64,000 nucleotides of DNA from Pycnococcus provasolii. Lineage: Eukaryota; Chlorophyta; Pseudoscourfieldiophyceae; Pseudoscourfieldiales. Below, one piece after another: positions 8,817-19,408 of this stretch. A program made the position numbers and the translations under genes. Location of the stretch: positions 496,001 to 560,000 of the forward strand of contig CP150573.1 in NCBI GenBank assembly GCA_049487715.1, read 5' to 3'. The notes under the pieces are model-generated. The model ran no database searches. It saw nothing but the letters and a program-made list of their open reading frames with translations, and had not been told where the DNA came from. Position 1 is the stretch's first letter, and the number at the start of each line of letters is the position of its first letter.

Positions 8817-10901
8817 TCACTCACTGGCACTACTCTTCACAACAGCATCCTTTTCGCTTCTCCAAGCATCCCACAAGCGCCGATATTCACCACCTTCGCG
8901 ATTCACCAGGTCTGCATGTGTTCCCGTCTCGACGACAATGCCGTCACGCAGCACAGCCACCTGATCACAGCGAGCCGCGGCATCAAGGCGATGTGCAATT
9001 ACCAAGGTGGTTGGAGCAGTCGAAGATTCTCTTTCCTCAGCCGTGAATATGCGTCGCTCGGTGACGGCATCAAGGTGCGCCGTCGCCTCATCGAGCAGCA
9101 GAACCTTGGCCCTCTGCGCGAAGGCGCGAGCCAGCGCGATGCGCTGCCGCTCGCCACCACTCAGCTTTAGGCCACGTCCACCTACCACGGTGTTGTATCC
9201 ATCGGGCAAGTGCATGATGCTGTCGTGCACTTGCGCACGGCGGCAAGCCTCCTCGATGCGTTCGCGTGTCGCATCGCCGGCGGGAAGGCCGTATGCGACG
9301 TTCGCAAAGACAGTGTCGTGGAAGAGTGCGCAGTCCTGTGGAACCATGGCAACGTAACGACGCAGGTCAGCCAAAGGCAAGTGCCGCACGTCGACGCCGT
9401 TCACCATCACACTGCCGCACCATGGGTCATAGAGTCGAACGAGAAGTCTCGCCAAAGTAGACTTACCCGATCCTGATCCGCCAACGAGAGCACAGCTAGT
9501 TCCCGCGGGAATGCGAATGCTCGCACCGTTGAGTGTCGCAGCGCCGTTGTGCCAATCGCCAACGCTTGGATGATTCACCGCAGACGGCGACGGTATCGAC
9601 GACGCGTTCACAAAAGGCTGCGATGAATACGCGAAGTGCACGTCATCAAACACAATCTCCGGCGGCTTGTGCATCATTTGCGTCACTGCCATTTCGCCGC
9701 TGGTATCACGGTCGTCGCAGTCGCGCACCGCGGGCTTTCGATCGAGCAGACTGAACATCTGGCTCATGTCCACAAAGCTCTGCCGCGTCTCACGGTAGAT
9801 GGATCCCAAGAAGTTCAGCGGCAAGCTGAGCTGGAGTAAAAAACCCTGCACCATGGCGACATCGCCAACGGTGGCATCGCCAGACGCGACGCGCGATGCG
9901 CACAACGCCAGAGATGCACCGAGCGCGAGCGAGAACACTGCCGACTGGCCAAAATTGAGCAAACCTAACGACCACTGCGACTTGCGCACGTACTGCTCGT
10001 GCTTCGCCAGCGCCTTGTCGTAGCGCATGGTCTCCATGTCGGCGCTATTGCGCAGCTTAACTAACTCGTGCATGCTCAAAGAGTCGCTCACGAGCGCGCT
10101 CGCCTCTTGGTCGAATCTGTTCATCTCACGTCGAAACTTGGTTCGCCAAGACGTCACGGCAAACGTGAGCGCAGAGTACGCGCCCACGGATCCGAGAGCA
10201 AGTGCAGCGTACTCAAATCCAAGCCGCGACTGCAGCACGGCACATACGAGCGCAAGCTCGAATGTCGTGGGGATCACATTCACCGATGCGGATCCGAGAA
10301 GGAACGAAGCTCCGCGTACGCCGCGGTCGACGGTTCGCGTAATCGCGCCGGTGGGCTGCGCAACGTGAAAGCTGTGGTCAAGGGCGTGGAGGTGCGAGAA
10401 GACGGTGCGCGAGAGCGAACGGCTTGCGCGTGCCGTAACGGCGCCGAAGACCGTACTCCTTGCCTCGTTGCATGCGCTCGCGCCGAGTCGCGCTAGCGCG
10501 AAGAGACCCACCCAAGTTATGGCTGACGTCGCCGCGGCGTCGCCTGAGACTGCAAGCGCGTCGATGGCGTGCTTCATGAGCACGGGCATTTGCACGTTGA
10601 GGCACTTGTTTGCCATGGTGAGCCCGCACGCCGCCATCACGCGCGCGCGCGTCGCCCGTGCCTCCTGCTTTTCGGCTTCGTCCGCGTCGGGTGGCGGCAC
10701 TGGCCATACGTGCGGGGCTAGGTGCTTGAGAACTGCTGCCGTACTTGGTTCTTCGTCTGATTCGTTCTTATTGCTGTTGCTGTTGCTGTTGCTGTCGTTG
10801 GTCTTTTCGTTTTCGTTCTCAGTCGTTGTTTTGTCTTCCGCGACTTTGGTCGCAGCAGCTTCATTCGGCACGGGCACAGCCGAGGATGCGTACGTCCTCA
10901 T
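8817..10901 (-). CDS. ATM1: Mitochondrial ABC half-transporter of the ATM1/ABCB7 class
   Basis: From the first in-frame ATG (10901) the protein has 694 residues: a Ser/Ala-rich N-terminus with an Asn/Ser repeat, one six-helix ABC transmembrane domain, and one nucleotide-binding domain. The NBD has Walker A GGSGSGKST (about 474), signature LSGGERQ (about 579) and Walker B LLLDEATAHLDA (about 600). Family-specific stretches in the membrane domain are AITRTVDRGVRG, TSWRTKFRREMN, PLNFLGSIYRETRQSF and DMSQMFSLLD, which are diagnostic of Atm1/ABCB7/ABCB25. These proteins export a glutathione-bound sulfur species from mitochondria for cytosolic Fe-S assembly. The frame is open without an ATG up to 11309, and that extension looks partly coding, so a spliced upstream start is possible. 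Confidence 0.92.
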   Translation of the reverse strand: MRTYASSAVPVPNEAAATKVAEDKTTTENENEKTNDSNSNSNSNKNESDEEPSTAAVLKHLAPHVWPVPPPDADEAEKQEARATRARVMAACGLTMANKCLNVQMPVLMKHAIDALAVSGDAAATSAITWVGLFALARLGASACNEARSTVFGAVTARASRSLSRTVFSHLHALDHSFHVAQPTGAITRTVDRGVRGASFLLGSASVNVIPTTFELALVCAVLQSRLGFEYAALALGSVGAYSALTFAVTSWRTKFRREMNRFDQEASALVSDSLSMHELVKLRNSADMETMRYDKALAKHEQYVRKSQWSLGLLNFGQSAVFSLALGASLALCASRVASGDATVGDVAMVQGFLLQLSLPLNFLGSIYRETRQSFVDMSQMFSLLDRKPAVRDCDDRDTSGEMAVTQMMHKPPEIVFDDVHFAYSSQPFVNASSIPSPSAVNHPSVGDWHNGAATLNGASIRIPAGTSCALVGGSGSGKSTLARLLVRLYDPWCGSVMVNGVDVRHLPLADLRRYVAMVPQDCALFHDTVFANVAYGLPAGDATRERIEEACRRAQVHDSIMHLPDGYNTVVGGRGLKLSGGERQRIALARAFAQRAKVLLLDEATAHLDAVTERRIFTAEERESSTAPTTLVIAHRLDAAARCDQVAVLRDGIVVETGTHADLVNREGGEYRRLWDAWRSEKDAVVKSSASE

Positions 10902-11575
10902 TCCATTACCGAATAATGTCGTCGCACTTCTATCCACGCCCTCCCTATTCAACACCGTCCCTCCCCATCCCCGGAAACATGCTTGATGATTCGCAATGAA
11001 GTAACCACAACGTTGATCACCAACCACGGATCCCAAACCAACCGAACCTGAGACACCCCGAGAACCCACAAGATCCTGAGCCTGCGAACAAACACTACTC
11101 AAGCATCTCAAAGAGCACTGAGATAGTGACTGCGCTGCAGAGAGTCCACCAATCAAACGCACATGAAGACCACCCGCATCAGTTGAGGCAGCATGACGGA
11201 CGACGCCATAGATATGCTGAGAATTCTGAGAATGCGAGCCGAGAGGGACGGCGAAAAGGCTGGCTGAAAATAAGAAAATCCAACTCCAATTTTCCACTTT
11301 GTTTTTCAATCCCCGAATAAATGCTTTTTAATTTAATCCCCGAATTCAAAAGTCTCCCCGAATCCTCCTCCTCCTCGAAAAAACCCATGTGAAGCCCATG
11401 GGGGTTGCAACGTTCATTAGTAGTACTTACGGGTGTGACATTTGGTAACTGTTTTTACTGTTTTTTGTAAAGTGATGTTATTTTCTTCTTTCGTATACTG
11501 TAACTTACTTTTGTATGTAAGTTTGTCACGTTACTGTACTACCATACCATACTGTAGTATGATAGGGTAGTAGGA
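10902..11575. other. Spacer between the ATM1-like gene and the giant solenoid gene
   Basis: The first part (10902-11309) may hold the true 5' end of the ATM1-like gene. A short minus-strand frame starts at ATG 11209 and meets a GTGCGT donor-like site at 11162, which would be phase 2. I could not place a matching acceptor. The part from 11400 on is AT-rich with repeated GTAACTGT/TACTGTA words and is the 3' flank of the next gene. Confidence 0.4.
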
Positions 11576-14500
11576 TCAAGGTCCAAGTTCCTTGTCTAGC
11601 TTCATCATGCGTTTGCGCAGCTGGTCGTACTCGAACTCCTCACCCGGGTGGTAGTCCAGCGCCCTAAACGTCATGTCAAGCAGACTGTGCAGCTTGATGT
11701 GAAGAGGCCGCGTCTTAGGCGTGCCGAATTTGCTGCTCTCACGTGAGACGAAAATGGGCTTGCCTTCCGGATCGAGCTGGTCAGGCGAATTGTCGCGCGT
11801 GAATTTCCAATCAAGAATGTTCTTAAAACCGTGCTTCTTCCACTCCAGCTCCGTAGGAAGCGTCATGAAGTCCGCCGTGCGACCGAGCGCGTCGAGGAAA
11901 TCGACGAACGTCACCTTCACGTTGTGCTCGTACATTCCAACCTCGTCAGATGTCAGCATGCGGCACCACAGCCAGCAAAGACGCGCCTCGGTTAGCGTGA
12001 AGTCGGTCGTAACCAAACCCGCGTTCTCGAGAAAGAGACTCCAGCCCTCGAGGCGCATCAGCTTCGTGCGAACTGCGCCCGCTTGGGGAGGAAGGCGGTA
12101 CCGCTGGTAGATCGCCTTTAGCGTTGGGAGGTGCTTCTTGTACAGAATGTCGTTCTCCTCAAAGTACAGGCGCTCTTTGCGGAATAGGTTGGAGTCGTAA
12201 ACAGCCTCGTTGGACAGCGACGCGACGAGATGATCAGTCATGAGCTTGTCAAGTGCTACCGACAGGTCGGCGATGACGACGGGATCCTTCATGTACTTTG
12301 CGACAGATATGCGGATAAGGCACTCGAGAAACTCGAATCGCATGAGCTGTTTTTCGTTGTTCACCACGCGCGAGTTCTGCGGCATTTTCTTGTCCTCCTG
12401 AAAGTTCGAAGTGATGAAGATCGTGTCAAGGTCGCTCGTCTTGCAAAACAAAGACTCTGGATCCGCTATGCTCGCGCCGATGATGAATTCCGTGTATTCG
12501 TTCAACGAAGCCAGCAGCGGGTTGCCACTCTGGCAGCACGCATAGAAGTTGAAACATTTGATGTACTCGATCTTGTACTTCGCAAGCACCGATTTCACAC
12601 TCGACATGATCTCGGGCGGCGCCTTGCCAGACTTCTTCCCCTCGGTCATCATCATCGAGCACACCTTTCGCTTGTTCGTCAGGTGCTCCCAGTCTTTCTC
12701 AAACATTTTCGCAATGAGAGCTTCGCTATCGTAGTACGCGCGACTCTCGCACTCCTTGCGGCGAGGCGCGAAAACCGACGCGTTGATGTTCCACGGAGGA
12801 CGCACCTCCTTCTCAACCTTGCCTGTTCGCTCAAGTTCGACAGGCTCGGTGGTGATCTTCATTCGCAGCGGCTGGCATGCCAGGCGGTCATTTGCCATCG
12901 TATCGATCGGGGGTTGGCGATCCGAGTTGGCAAGTTCTTCCTCCGGCATCACATCCGGGTAGTCGCGGCATGTGCGCGGGATCGGGAAGTAGGGAGATGG
13001 AAGCGAGCTCGCGTCTGGCATTTGAATTTTCTCGAGACCATGCGGAATTGGAAGCCGTGCCTGCATTGCAAGGTGGAGATCCACCGGGCGCATCGGACCG
13101 GCGGGTAGGAAAACCTCCACCTCGTCAGCCACATCGCCACGCGAGTAGAAGTAGTGACTCATCTTCCCATTTGGCATCATGTAGCATGGGAAGTGCGTGC
13201 GCCCAATTTTCGAACCACGCACATGCTCGAACATTGTCAATTTCGGCCTCTTGAGCGGATCATCCATCCTCGCGAACATCTTCGGCGTTGGTCTGGTGGG
13301 ATCGCGCGCAAATCCGATGGCATTTCGGGGTCTGCTTGGCGTGAGGATCACCTGAAGAGAGCGCTTCTCTTTAGGAATCCACTCGTGTCGAATTTCCTCA
13401 GGCATGGCGTCGTCAAGCCTTTGCTTCTCTAAATCAACCTCCACGGCAAAATCGTCGTCATCCACCGCCTCCTCCTCGAGAGGATCGGCATTGGGGCCGA
13501 AACCATCCGGCCCCGCCGCGGCTGCGCGCCTTGCCTTCTCCCCCTCCGCCGCTGCCGCCGCTGCCGCCTTCTCCTCCTCGGCGGCAGCCTCAAGCACCGG
13601 CAGTCGCAGCTTCGGAACGACCGTCTTGATGTACATGTCTCGCAGGCTTTCCGCGCTATCGCTGCGCGGCAGTTTTTCGTTTGCTGGCGGAAGCAGCACT
13701 GTCAGCGGCACATCATCGCGTTTGAAGCCATCTCTTGATACCGGGCGATCCTTGACAACACTTTGTACCGATTCAGGGCGCTCGAGGTGACCTCCACCGA
13801 CCGCCGGACCGTCGTTGCCACGGAGCAACGCAAGCTCCTGTGCGGCAAGGGCGAGATCGACGGTTGCCTTCTCCGGACGACGCACATTCAGCAGCTTCTT
13901 GGCAACTCGTGGCATTGGTTCTTGAGGCTCGACAGGCTGGCGATATTCCTCCAGGGGGGGATTCCACCTCTCCTTGCCTTTCCGCGCAGTCTCCGCAGCA
14001 GGTTCGCGATAGATGTTCCGGAGGGGTTTCTTCAGCGCCTTGTGCACAGAAGGGATCGGTGCACGGTCTTCACCAGCCAACATGCGTTCCAATCGTTTTG
14101 CACGTCCCTTCGTCTTCTCCTCACTTTGTCGTTTTGTCTGACGCCCAGATAGGAAATCGGAAACGAAAGAACCCGATTGTCGCACGGAGAGTCTGCTGCT
14201 CGACCCGCCATGGGACATTGAAGATTGACGAACAAAATCTGCCGTGGTCCGCCGCGGCGTTGTCAAACTCTCCAGGTTCTTAGAAGACTTCGAATCCTTG
14301 CTCTGTTGACCCTCGACAGGCGCGAACATTGTGTCGACAAGTTTGCGGAGCATTCCCAGGTGCTTCTGCATCTCCTCGGCTGTCTGTTCCACGCGCTTCA
14401 CATTAATTCTCTTGACTTCATCATCCGCATCTTCGTCGAATTCTGACATCTGATTCTGAAACTGTTCCACCGTCTCCCTCAAGGCCCCCTCATCATCTTC

Positions 14501-17500
14501 AATCAATTGCTCTTGTTGGTCTTGCCCTGATGCATTTGGGACACCAACAGGCCCTTCGGCCAAGTGTGGCGGTGCGGCGGCAAGCGAGTCTTCGCCTGTG
14601 ATGTGCCTGGAGTGGCTTGGAAGAGCCTTTATTTCAATGTTTCCGTTCACGAACGTTGCGTCGATCCAGTCGAGGAATTCTATCTTCTTCTGATCGACAA
14701 GAGACGGTCTCTTATATTCGTGTTTGGAAGACACTGTCGACGCCTCAGCCTGCAGCGGGCCTCTCTCTGAGCCAGACGCGGTGGTATCTGAGTTTTCAGA
14801 CATCGACGAAGGTGGTCGCGTCTCGTTCGCGCGGAAGAAGTCGGCTTTGGGATAAGACACACCCGCAATCATCGGCGAGTTTTCACCTCTTGCAACCGGA
14901 AGGCCAAGGCGTTTCTTCGTTTTGTCGAGGGCAAGGAGGGCATGTCCCTTGTAGTGCGAACGGTCGCTGAGCGCCGCGGCATTGCCGGCTAAGAAGAAGC
15001 GAGTCTGAGCATCGTTAGCATCGAGAATCTCCTGGCTCTGCTTTGCAAGCAGCGACCATACACCTCGTAGCTCCATTTTGTAAAATCGCGTACGATTCTG
15101 CGGATGTGTCGATAAGTTTCTGATAATGTAGCTTGTGTGCACGGCGTGGTTTTCGTATCCAAGATGCGAGAATGCTGCATGTGCGATAAGAAGTATGTGC
15201 AAGCCCATCTTGGCGATTGGCACCTGATTGTCTTTTTGCGTTGTGCAGTTGCGAAGGCCTATGAGCGCAAGATCACACATTTCGGTGTGCAACCTCAACG
15301 TTTCCGCCTCTTTCTTTTGCCTCGATCGAAGCGTCCGGCCCGATACCACGTGATTCACACGCGCCTCGAGCAAATCCAGCAACGCTCTAAAGTGCCGCCG
15401 CAGCAATGCTAGTGTGCACTCCGCACCCGCGTTCGGAACGAATCGGAGCTGAGCGGCGCGTGTGCATGCTGCAGCCTCCTTCGCCTGAGGCAGCTGAAGG
15501 TTGCAAGGCCTATACAGAAGATAATCAAGGCTTAGCATTCCAACACGAGCAAGCTCATCGCCCTGGTCACGGATCAGATTGATGAGAGAATCCTCGAGTT
15601 CAGATGTGCTGCCGTTGGGGAAGAACTCCGTCACGTTAAAGATCTGAGATGCTAGGTACATCGTCAGCCACACAGCATCTCTGCGCACGTCGACTCTCTG
15701 CCACGTGTCGTCGATGACGTTCATAAGAGCGGGAAGAATTCCATTATCGAGAAGATCTCGCTGAATGCGACCGTCGCGTATGCACAAAGACCAGCAAAGG
15801 CGGATGACAAGCAGGCGGCATCGCCAGTAGCCGTCGCCTGTTGTAGTATGGCTGTGGCGTGGGAGCGAAAGAATGTGCACGAGGGTTTGCACGATGCGAA
15901 TGCTCACCGTGGGGATACGCGATAGATTGACCGGGGTTCTAGATGGCACTGAAAACCAGCTTTGAAATTTCGCCTCGGGCGGTGCAGCCATTTCGTAAAC
16001 TTCCTCTGGCATTGGAATATGATCATATTCCGGCTCATCGACCAGTCCAAGCCACAACGACGATATCCAGAACTCGAAAGCCTTGATTGCATCAGCCACT
16101 TCCGGAGCTGGATCCTCTCCCGGATCGTCCTGACGATCTGCCTCTAATGCCGACATCCATTTCAGGGCATACGCCTCGAGCATGATCAGCAGACGGGGAG
16201 TTGCAAGAGGTTTCTCCTCATCCTCGGGAATTAGCATCTTGAGGCGATTCTCTCTCACTCGAAGGAGCACCCAAGTGCCGGCGATGAAGCAGAGTGCTGG
16301 TCTGAGGTTCCACGAACGCGTGACCATTTGCATGTATCCGAAAATTTCCTCCTTGGTACGACAGTGATTCACCTCATCCACCTGCCCCGCCGTGCACATG
16401 TACATGAGTGCTATGCTTGCCGCGAGATCGATGTTGTCGTCATGAGCCTCATGAGCCGTACCAGACTCTTCTGCCATGCACGTGCCTATGATTTCCAGGA
16501 ACATGTTCTCCTCTATCAGCATCATCCTGTATGGGCCTACAAGGCAATCATCGTACATGGCACCGAAATTGTGAGCGCTAATGTTTGCGAGTGAAGTGAG
16601 CATACACGCTTTCATTCTTTTCAGACCACTTTCCCCTTCCGGCGGGTTGGGAAGATGGAACAGAATCTTGGTGAGATTGATCATTGCGCTCGTGTTGACG
16701 TCGTCGATGTCCGGCACCTCCAATCCTTTCGTTTGAAATATTTCTCGCAATGCGGGAGCATTTGGATTGCCTACGACTTTCATCAACCTTTTCAGCACCG
16801 ATTGCTCGCTGCACAGGAGTGCAAGTGAGCCAGTGAGGCAGTATAGAATTGTCTCCACGGGGCAGTAGTAGATCAAAACGATGCACTGCTCCAGGAGAAG
16901 AAGCTGCCTCTTTAAGTCCTCGACCGTGATGAGATAGTGAAACGAGTTCGACTTGCTCGCTTCAATCATACCGCCAATGCCCGTCCAGTAGATGACGGCG
17001 GATGACATTGCCCACTGCAGCGCAAGTCGCGCCTCGTCGTCGTCATTAAGGTCGATTGGTCTCTTTGAGAGAATTCCACGAACATGCACGGACGTGTCAT
17101 GGCCGTAGCCGCACAGGTCCAGCGACTCGGACATTTCCTGAAATGCGTCGAGAATGTCTGCAGACGACTCTCGCATCAATTTCAGGCCCGTTAGGTTGAT
17201 CTTTGCACCCTTCACACCCTCATCGGTGTGCACTGTCGCTAGAGCCTTGGGATTTGCCGCAAAGACACTCATCGCCTGCGTGTAGAGGTACTTTTGTGTG
17301 ACGGGCGTATCGTCCTCTCCCATCAGTCCAAGCAGCTTGTCAGCACCCCCCGTTCGCATGAACTGGGTGCGTACATCCGTATCTCTCATAAGCATGCTGA
17401 CGAGGTTCTCCGTTGAGCGCAGGCGTCGATCATCGTAATACCACCCACGGCTGTCCGCCAAGGTCCGCCCATACTCGAGCGGCACGGCAAACATAGGACA

Positions 17501-19408
17501 GAAGCACAGGTGATCTGTCGGCACCTTCTGTAAGCTCCTGAGCAGAAGTTCGAACGTCGGATCGTCGCGAAGGTAGTCCATGCGTGCAGCCTTATCGAGC
17601 AGGAGAAGTCCCAACGCCCCAACGGACGCGTGCATGAGACGCCAGCGTGCTTCAGAGCTCAGCAAAGAGTAGTGCTGCTTTCGCTCCAGGATGCCCAACT
17701 TGATTCCCGAGATGCCGAGCGATTTGTCCACCTCCTCCTCGTCTTTTGGGAACCCTATCAATGCCATCTCCGCCTCCTCCCTCTCGCGTTCGAGCCTCTC
17801 CGCCTCCTCCTTCTCGCGCCGTACCTTCTCCTCCTCTTCCCTGTCGTGATCCGAAACCATGCCAGCCAGGGAGACAGATACGGGAGCGGCGCTCGCTTTC
17901 CTGACGTCCGCGACGAGATCCTGGACTTCGCCCGATTTGGACGTGTAAACCCTGCGCAGCTTGATGGCGGTTCTCGCCGCCTGTGCCAAGGATGACTTCT
18001 TCTGCTGGTTTATGACGTGCAGCTCCGCCTTCCTCACCTGCCTTCGGTCCTCCCTGGCGCACATCTCCATCACTTCGTCGATGTTGTGAGGCTCCGTCTC
18101 CGGCACCTGCATGATCAGCCGCAAGTTGGCGAGCGTGAGCTTCACCGCCCCTCCGGCGGTGAACTTCTTGCGCAGAAGCTTGGTGACGGACGAACTCCAG
18201 AGCGTGCACATGGCTAACGCGCGCACGCGGAGAGAATCGCTCGCCGAGCCTTCCAGCACGCACTCGGCGAAGTCATCTTTGCTCAGCAGCCACGGGTGAT
18301 TCGACTTTCGCGACGCGAATTCCCACAGCTGATGCATGCCCTCCACCGCGAGGTCGTCTCCATCAGGCTTGCTCGTGTCGAGCGGCAGCCGGCACTTCAT
18401 GATTGCCTTGTTGAGGAGGACGTCGTTGATGTTCGCGAGGTCCCACGGCTGGTCGCGTATCGCGTCCCTCCAGTGCGCTTCGGTGGGCAGCGCAATGCGC
18501 GAGATGTCGAAGCGAGAATAGTCGACGAGCGAGCCAGGCGGCACCGTGTTCTCGGGCATGCGTTCTTGCTTTGGCGGAGGAGCGTCTGTCGCGTCGTTGT
18601 CTGCCCCTTCTTCGGCAGCCGCAGCCTCCGCCTCGGCGGCTGCCGCGGCTGCCGCCTCCTCCGCTTCCCTTGCCGCCTTCGCCGCCTTGGCCCGATCCGC
18701 GGCAGTGACTTCCTTCGGCGGGTTCTGCGCTTCCGCCTCCTCCAACTTACGCTCCTCTTCCTCTCTCTTTTCCCGCTGAAGTTTTTCCGCCATGGCCAAG
18801 CGTCTTGCGATTTTTTTGTCGTAGAATGGGTGGTCCAAAAAGAGGTTGAGCTTTTGTCCGCTGTACACTCCGGTGGTGAATACGTACGGCTTGCCGTCGA
18901 CCATCTGTTCGTACGAGCTTTTTGAGTACTGCAGCGTCCACGTGTGTATGTCAATTCCGTAGTGTCGTGCGACAGCCTCGACGGTAACGTTGAGTGAGTC
19001 TGAGCCGATGACGTTTGTGATGTCCGCGCGCACCTGTCCTCCGAGGAAGACGGCAAGTTTCCCTCTCGCGCGGTCGAGCGCGCGCCGCCTCGCCGCCTTG
19101 CGTTTGATTAAGAAGTCGGTTCCACTCGACTCTTCCGGTGCGTCCGACATATCGAAGTTCACGTGAAACTCCGTCATAGATTTTGGCACGACTCCTTCTT
19201 CCCCTTCGGCAGGATGAGAGTGTGTGATTTTGTCCACGTCGTCTTCCGAGAACTTCGATGACGGAAGAGCATCGAGGGAACCCGCCGCAGGACTGAGGCC
19301 AGCAGTGGAAGAGGCAACACCGGCTTCGGCCGTCAAGTCAAGTTCTGCTCCTCCTGCGCCTCCCTCCTCCGCGAGCAAGGCGTCACCGTCAGCGACGTCA
19401 ACGTCCAT
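11576..19408 (-). CDS. Giant (2610-residue) alpha-solenoid protein, function unknown
   Basis: One uninterrupted 7.8-kb frame. Visible layout: an acidic, low-complexity N-terminus (1-100); a Lys/Glu/Ala-rich coiled coil (about 205-280); a second charged coil (about 515-550); a long helical stretch with armadillo/HEAT-like character (about 590-1480); a disordered, Ser/Pro/Glu-rich linker with a further short coil (about 1515-2000); and a conserved-looking C-terminal region (about 2000-2610) with FEFLECLIRISVAKY and LPTLKAIYQRYR. The last motif resembles EF-hand-like helical modules found near the C-termini of large flagellar proteins; that is recollection, not a search result. An axonemal or other cytoskeletal scaffold is the best guess. 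The start is an ATG with CC context at 19408. I do not recognise a named family. Confidence 0.82.
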   Translation of the reverse strand: MDVDVADGDALLAEEGGAGGAELDLTAEAGVASSTAGLSPAAGSLDALPSSKFSEDDVDKITHSHPAEGEEGVVPKSMTEFHVNFDMSDAPEESSGTDFLIKRKAARRRALDRARGKLAVFLGGQVRADITNVIGSDSLNVTVEAVARHYGIDIHTWTLQYSKSSYEQMVDGKPYVFTTGVYSGQKLNLFLDHPFYDKKIARRLAMAEKLQREKREEEERKLEEAEAQNPPKEVTAADRAKAAKAAREAEEAAAAAAAEAEAAAAEEGADNDATDAPPPKQERMPENTVPPGSLVDYSRFDISRIALPTEAHWRDAIRDQPWDLANINDVLLNKAIMKCRLPLDTSKPDGDDLAVEGMHQLWEFASRKSNHPWLLSKDDFAECVLEGSASDSLRVRALAMCTLWSSSVTKLLRKKFTAGGAVKLTLANLRLIMQVPETEPHNIDEVMEMCAREDRRQVRKAELHVINQQKKSSLAQAARTAIKLRRVYTSKSGEVQDLVADVRKASAAPVSVSLAGMVSDHDREEEEKVRREKEEAERLEREREEAEMALIGFPKDEEEVDKSLGISGIKLGILERKQHYSLLSSEARWRLMHASVGALGLLLLDKAARMDYLRDDPTFELLLRSLQKVPTDHLCFCPMFAVPLEYGRTLADSRGWYYDDRRLRSTENLVSMLMRDTDVRTQFMRTGGADKLLGLMGEDDTPVTQKYLYTQAMSVFAANPKALATVHTDEGVKGAKINLTGLKLMRESSADILDAFQEMSESLDLCGYGHDTSVHVRGILSKRPIDLNDDDEARLALQWAMSSAVIYWTGIGGMIEASKSNSFHYLITVEDLKRQLLLLEQCIVLIYYCPVETILYCLTGSLALLCSEQSVLKRLMKVVGNPNAPALREIFQTKGLEVPDIDDVNTSAMINLTKILFHLPNPPEGESGLKRMKACMLTSLANISAHNFGAMYDDCLVGPYRMMLIEENMFLEIIGTCMAEESGTAHEAHDDNIDLAASIALMYMCTAGQVDEVNHCRTKEEIFGYMQMVTRSWNLRPALCFIAGTWVLLRVRENRLKMLIPEDEEKPLATPRLLIMLEAYALKWMSALEADRQDDPGEDPAPEVADAIKAFEFWISSLWLGLVDEPEYDHIPMPEEVYEMAAPPEAKFQSWFSVPSRTPVNLSRIPTVSIRIVQTLVHILSLPRHSHTTTGDGYWRCRLLVIRLCWSLCIRDGRIQRDLLDNGILPALMNVIDDTWQRVDVRRDAVWLTMYLASQIFNVTEFFPNGSTSELEDSLINLIRDQGDELARVGMLSLDYLLYRPCNLQLPQAKEAAACTRAAQLRFVPNAGAECTLALLRRHFRALLDLLEARVNHVVSGRTLRSRQKKEAETLRLHTEMCDLALIGLRNCTTQKDNQVPIAKMGLHILLIAHAAFSHLGYENHAVHTSYIIRNLSTHPQNRTRFYKMELRGVWSLLAKQSQEILDANDAQTRFFLAGNAAALSDRSHYKGHALLALDKTKKRLGLPVARGENSPMIAGVSYPKADFFRANETRPPSSMSENSDTTASGSERGPLQAEASTVSSKHEYKRPSLVDQKKIEFLDWIDATFVNGNIEIKALPSHSRHITGEDSLAAAPPHLAEGPVGVPNASGQDQQEQLIEDDEGALRETVEQFQNQMSEFDEDADDEVKRINVKRVEQTAEEMQKHLGMLRKLVDTMFAPVEGQQSKDSKSSKNLESLTTPRRTTADFVRQSSMSHGGSSSRLSVRQSGSFVSDFLSGRQTKRQSEEKTKGRAKRLERMLAGEDRAPIPSVHKALKKPLRNIYREPAAETARKGKERWNPPLEEYRQPVEPQEPMPRVAKKLLNVRRPEKATVDLALAAQELALLRGNDGPAVGGGHLERPESVQSVVKDRPVSRDGFKRDDVPLTVLLPPANEKLPRSDSAESLRDMYIKTVVPKLRLPVLEAAAEEEKAAAAAAAEGEKARRAAAAGPDGFGPNADPLEEEAVDDDDFAVEVDLEKQRLDDAMPEEIRHEWIPKEKRSLQVILTPSRPRNAIGFARDPTRPTPKMFARMDDPLKRPKLTMFEHVRGSKIGRTHFPCYMMPNGKMSHYFYSRGDVADEVEVFLPAGPMRPVDLHLAMQARLPIPHGLEKIQMPDASSLPSPYFPIPRTCRDYPDVMPEEELANSDRQPPIDTMANDRLACQPLRMKITTEPVELERTGKVEKEVRPPWNINASVFAPRRKECESRAYYDSEALIAKMFEKDWEHLTNKRKVCSMMMTEGKKSGKAPPEIMSSVKSVLAKYKIEYIKCFNFYACCQSGNPLLASLNEYTEFIIGASIADPESLFCKTSDLDTIFITSNFQEDKKMPQNSRVVNNEKQLMRFEFLECLIRISVAKYMKDPVVIADLSVALDKLMTDHLVASLSNEAVYDSNLFRKERLYFEENDILYKKHLPTLKAIYQRYRLPPQAGAVRTKLMRLEGWSLFLENAGLVTTDFTLTEARLCWLWCRMLTSDEVGMYEHNVKVTFVDFLDALGRTADFMTLPTELEWKKHGFKNILDWKFTRDNSPDQLDPEGKPIFVSRESSKFGTPKTRPLHIKLHSLLDMTFRALDYHPGEEFEYDQLRKRMMKLDKELGP

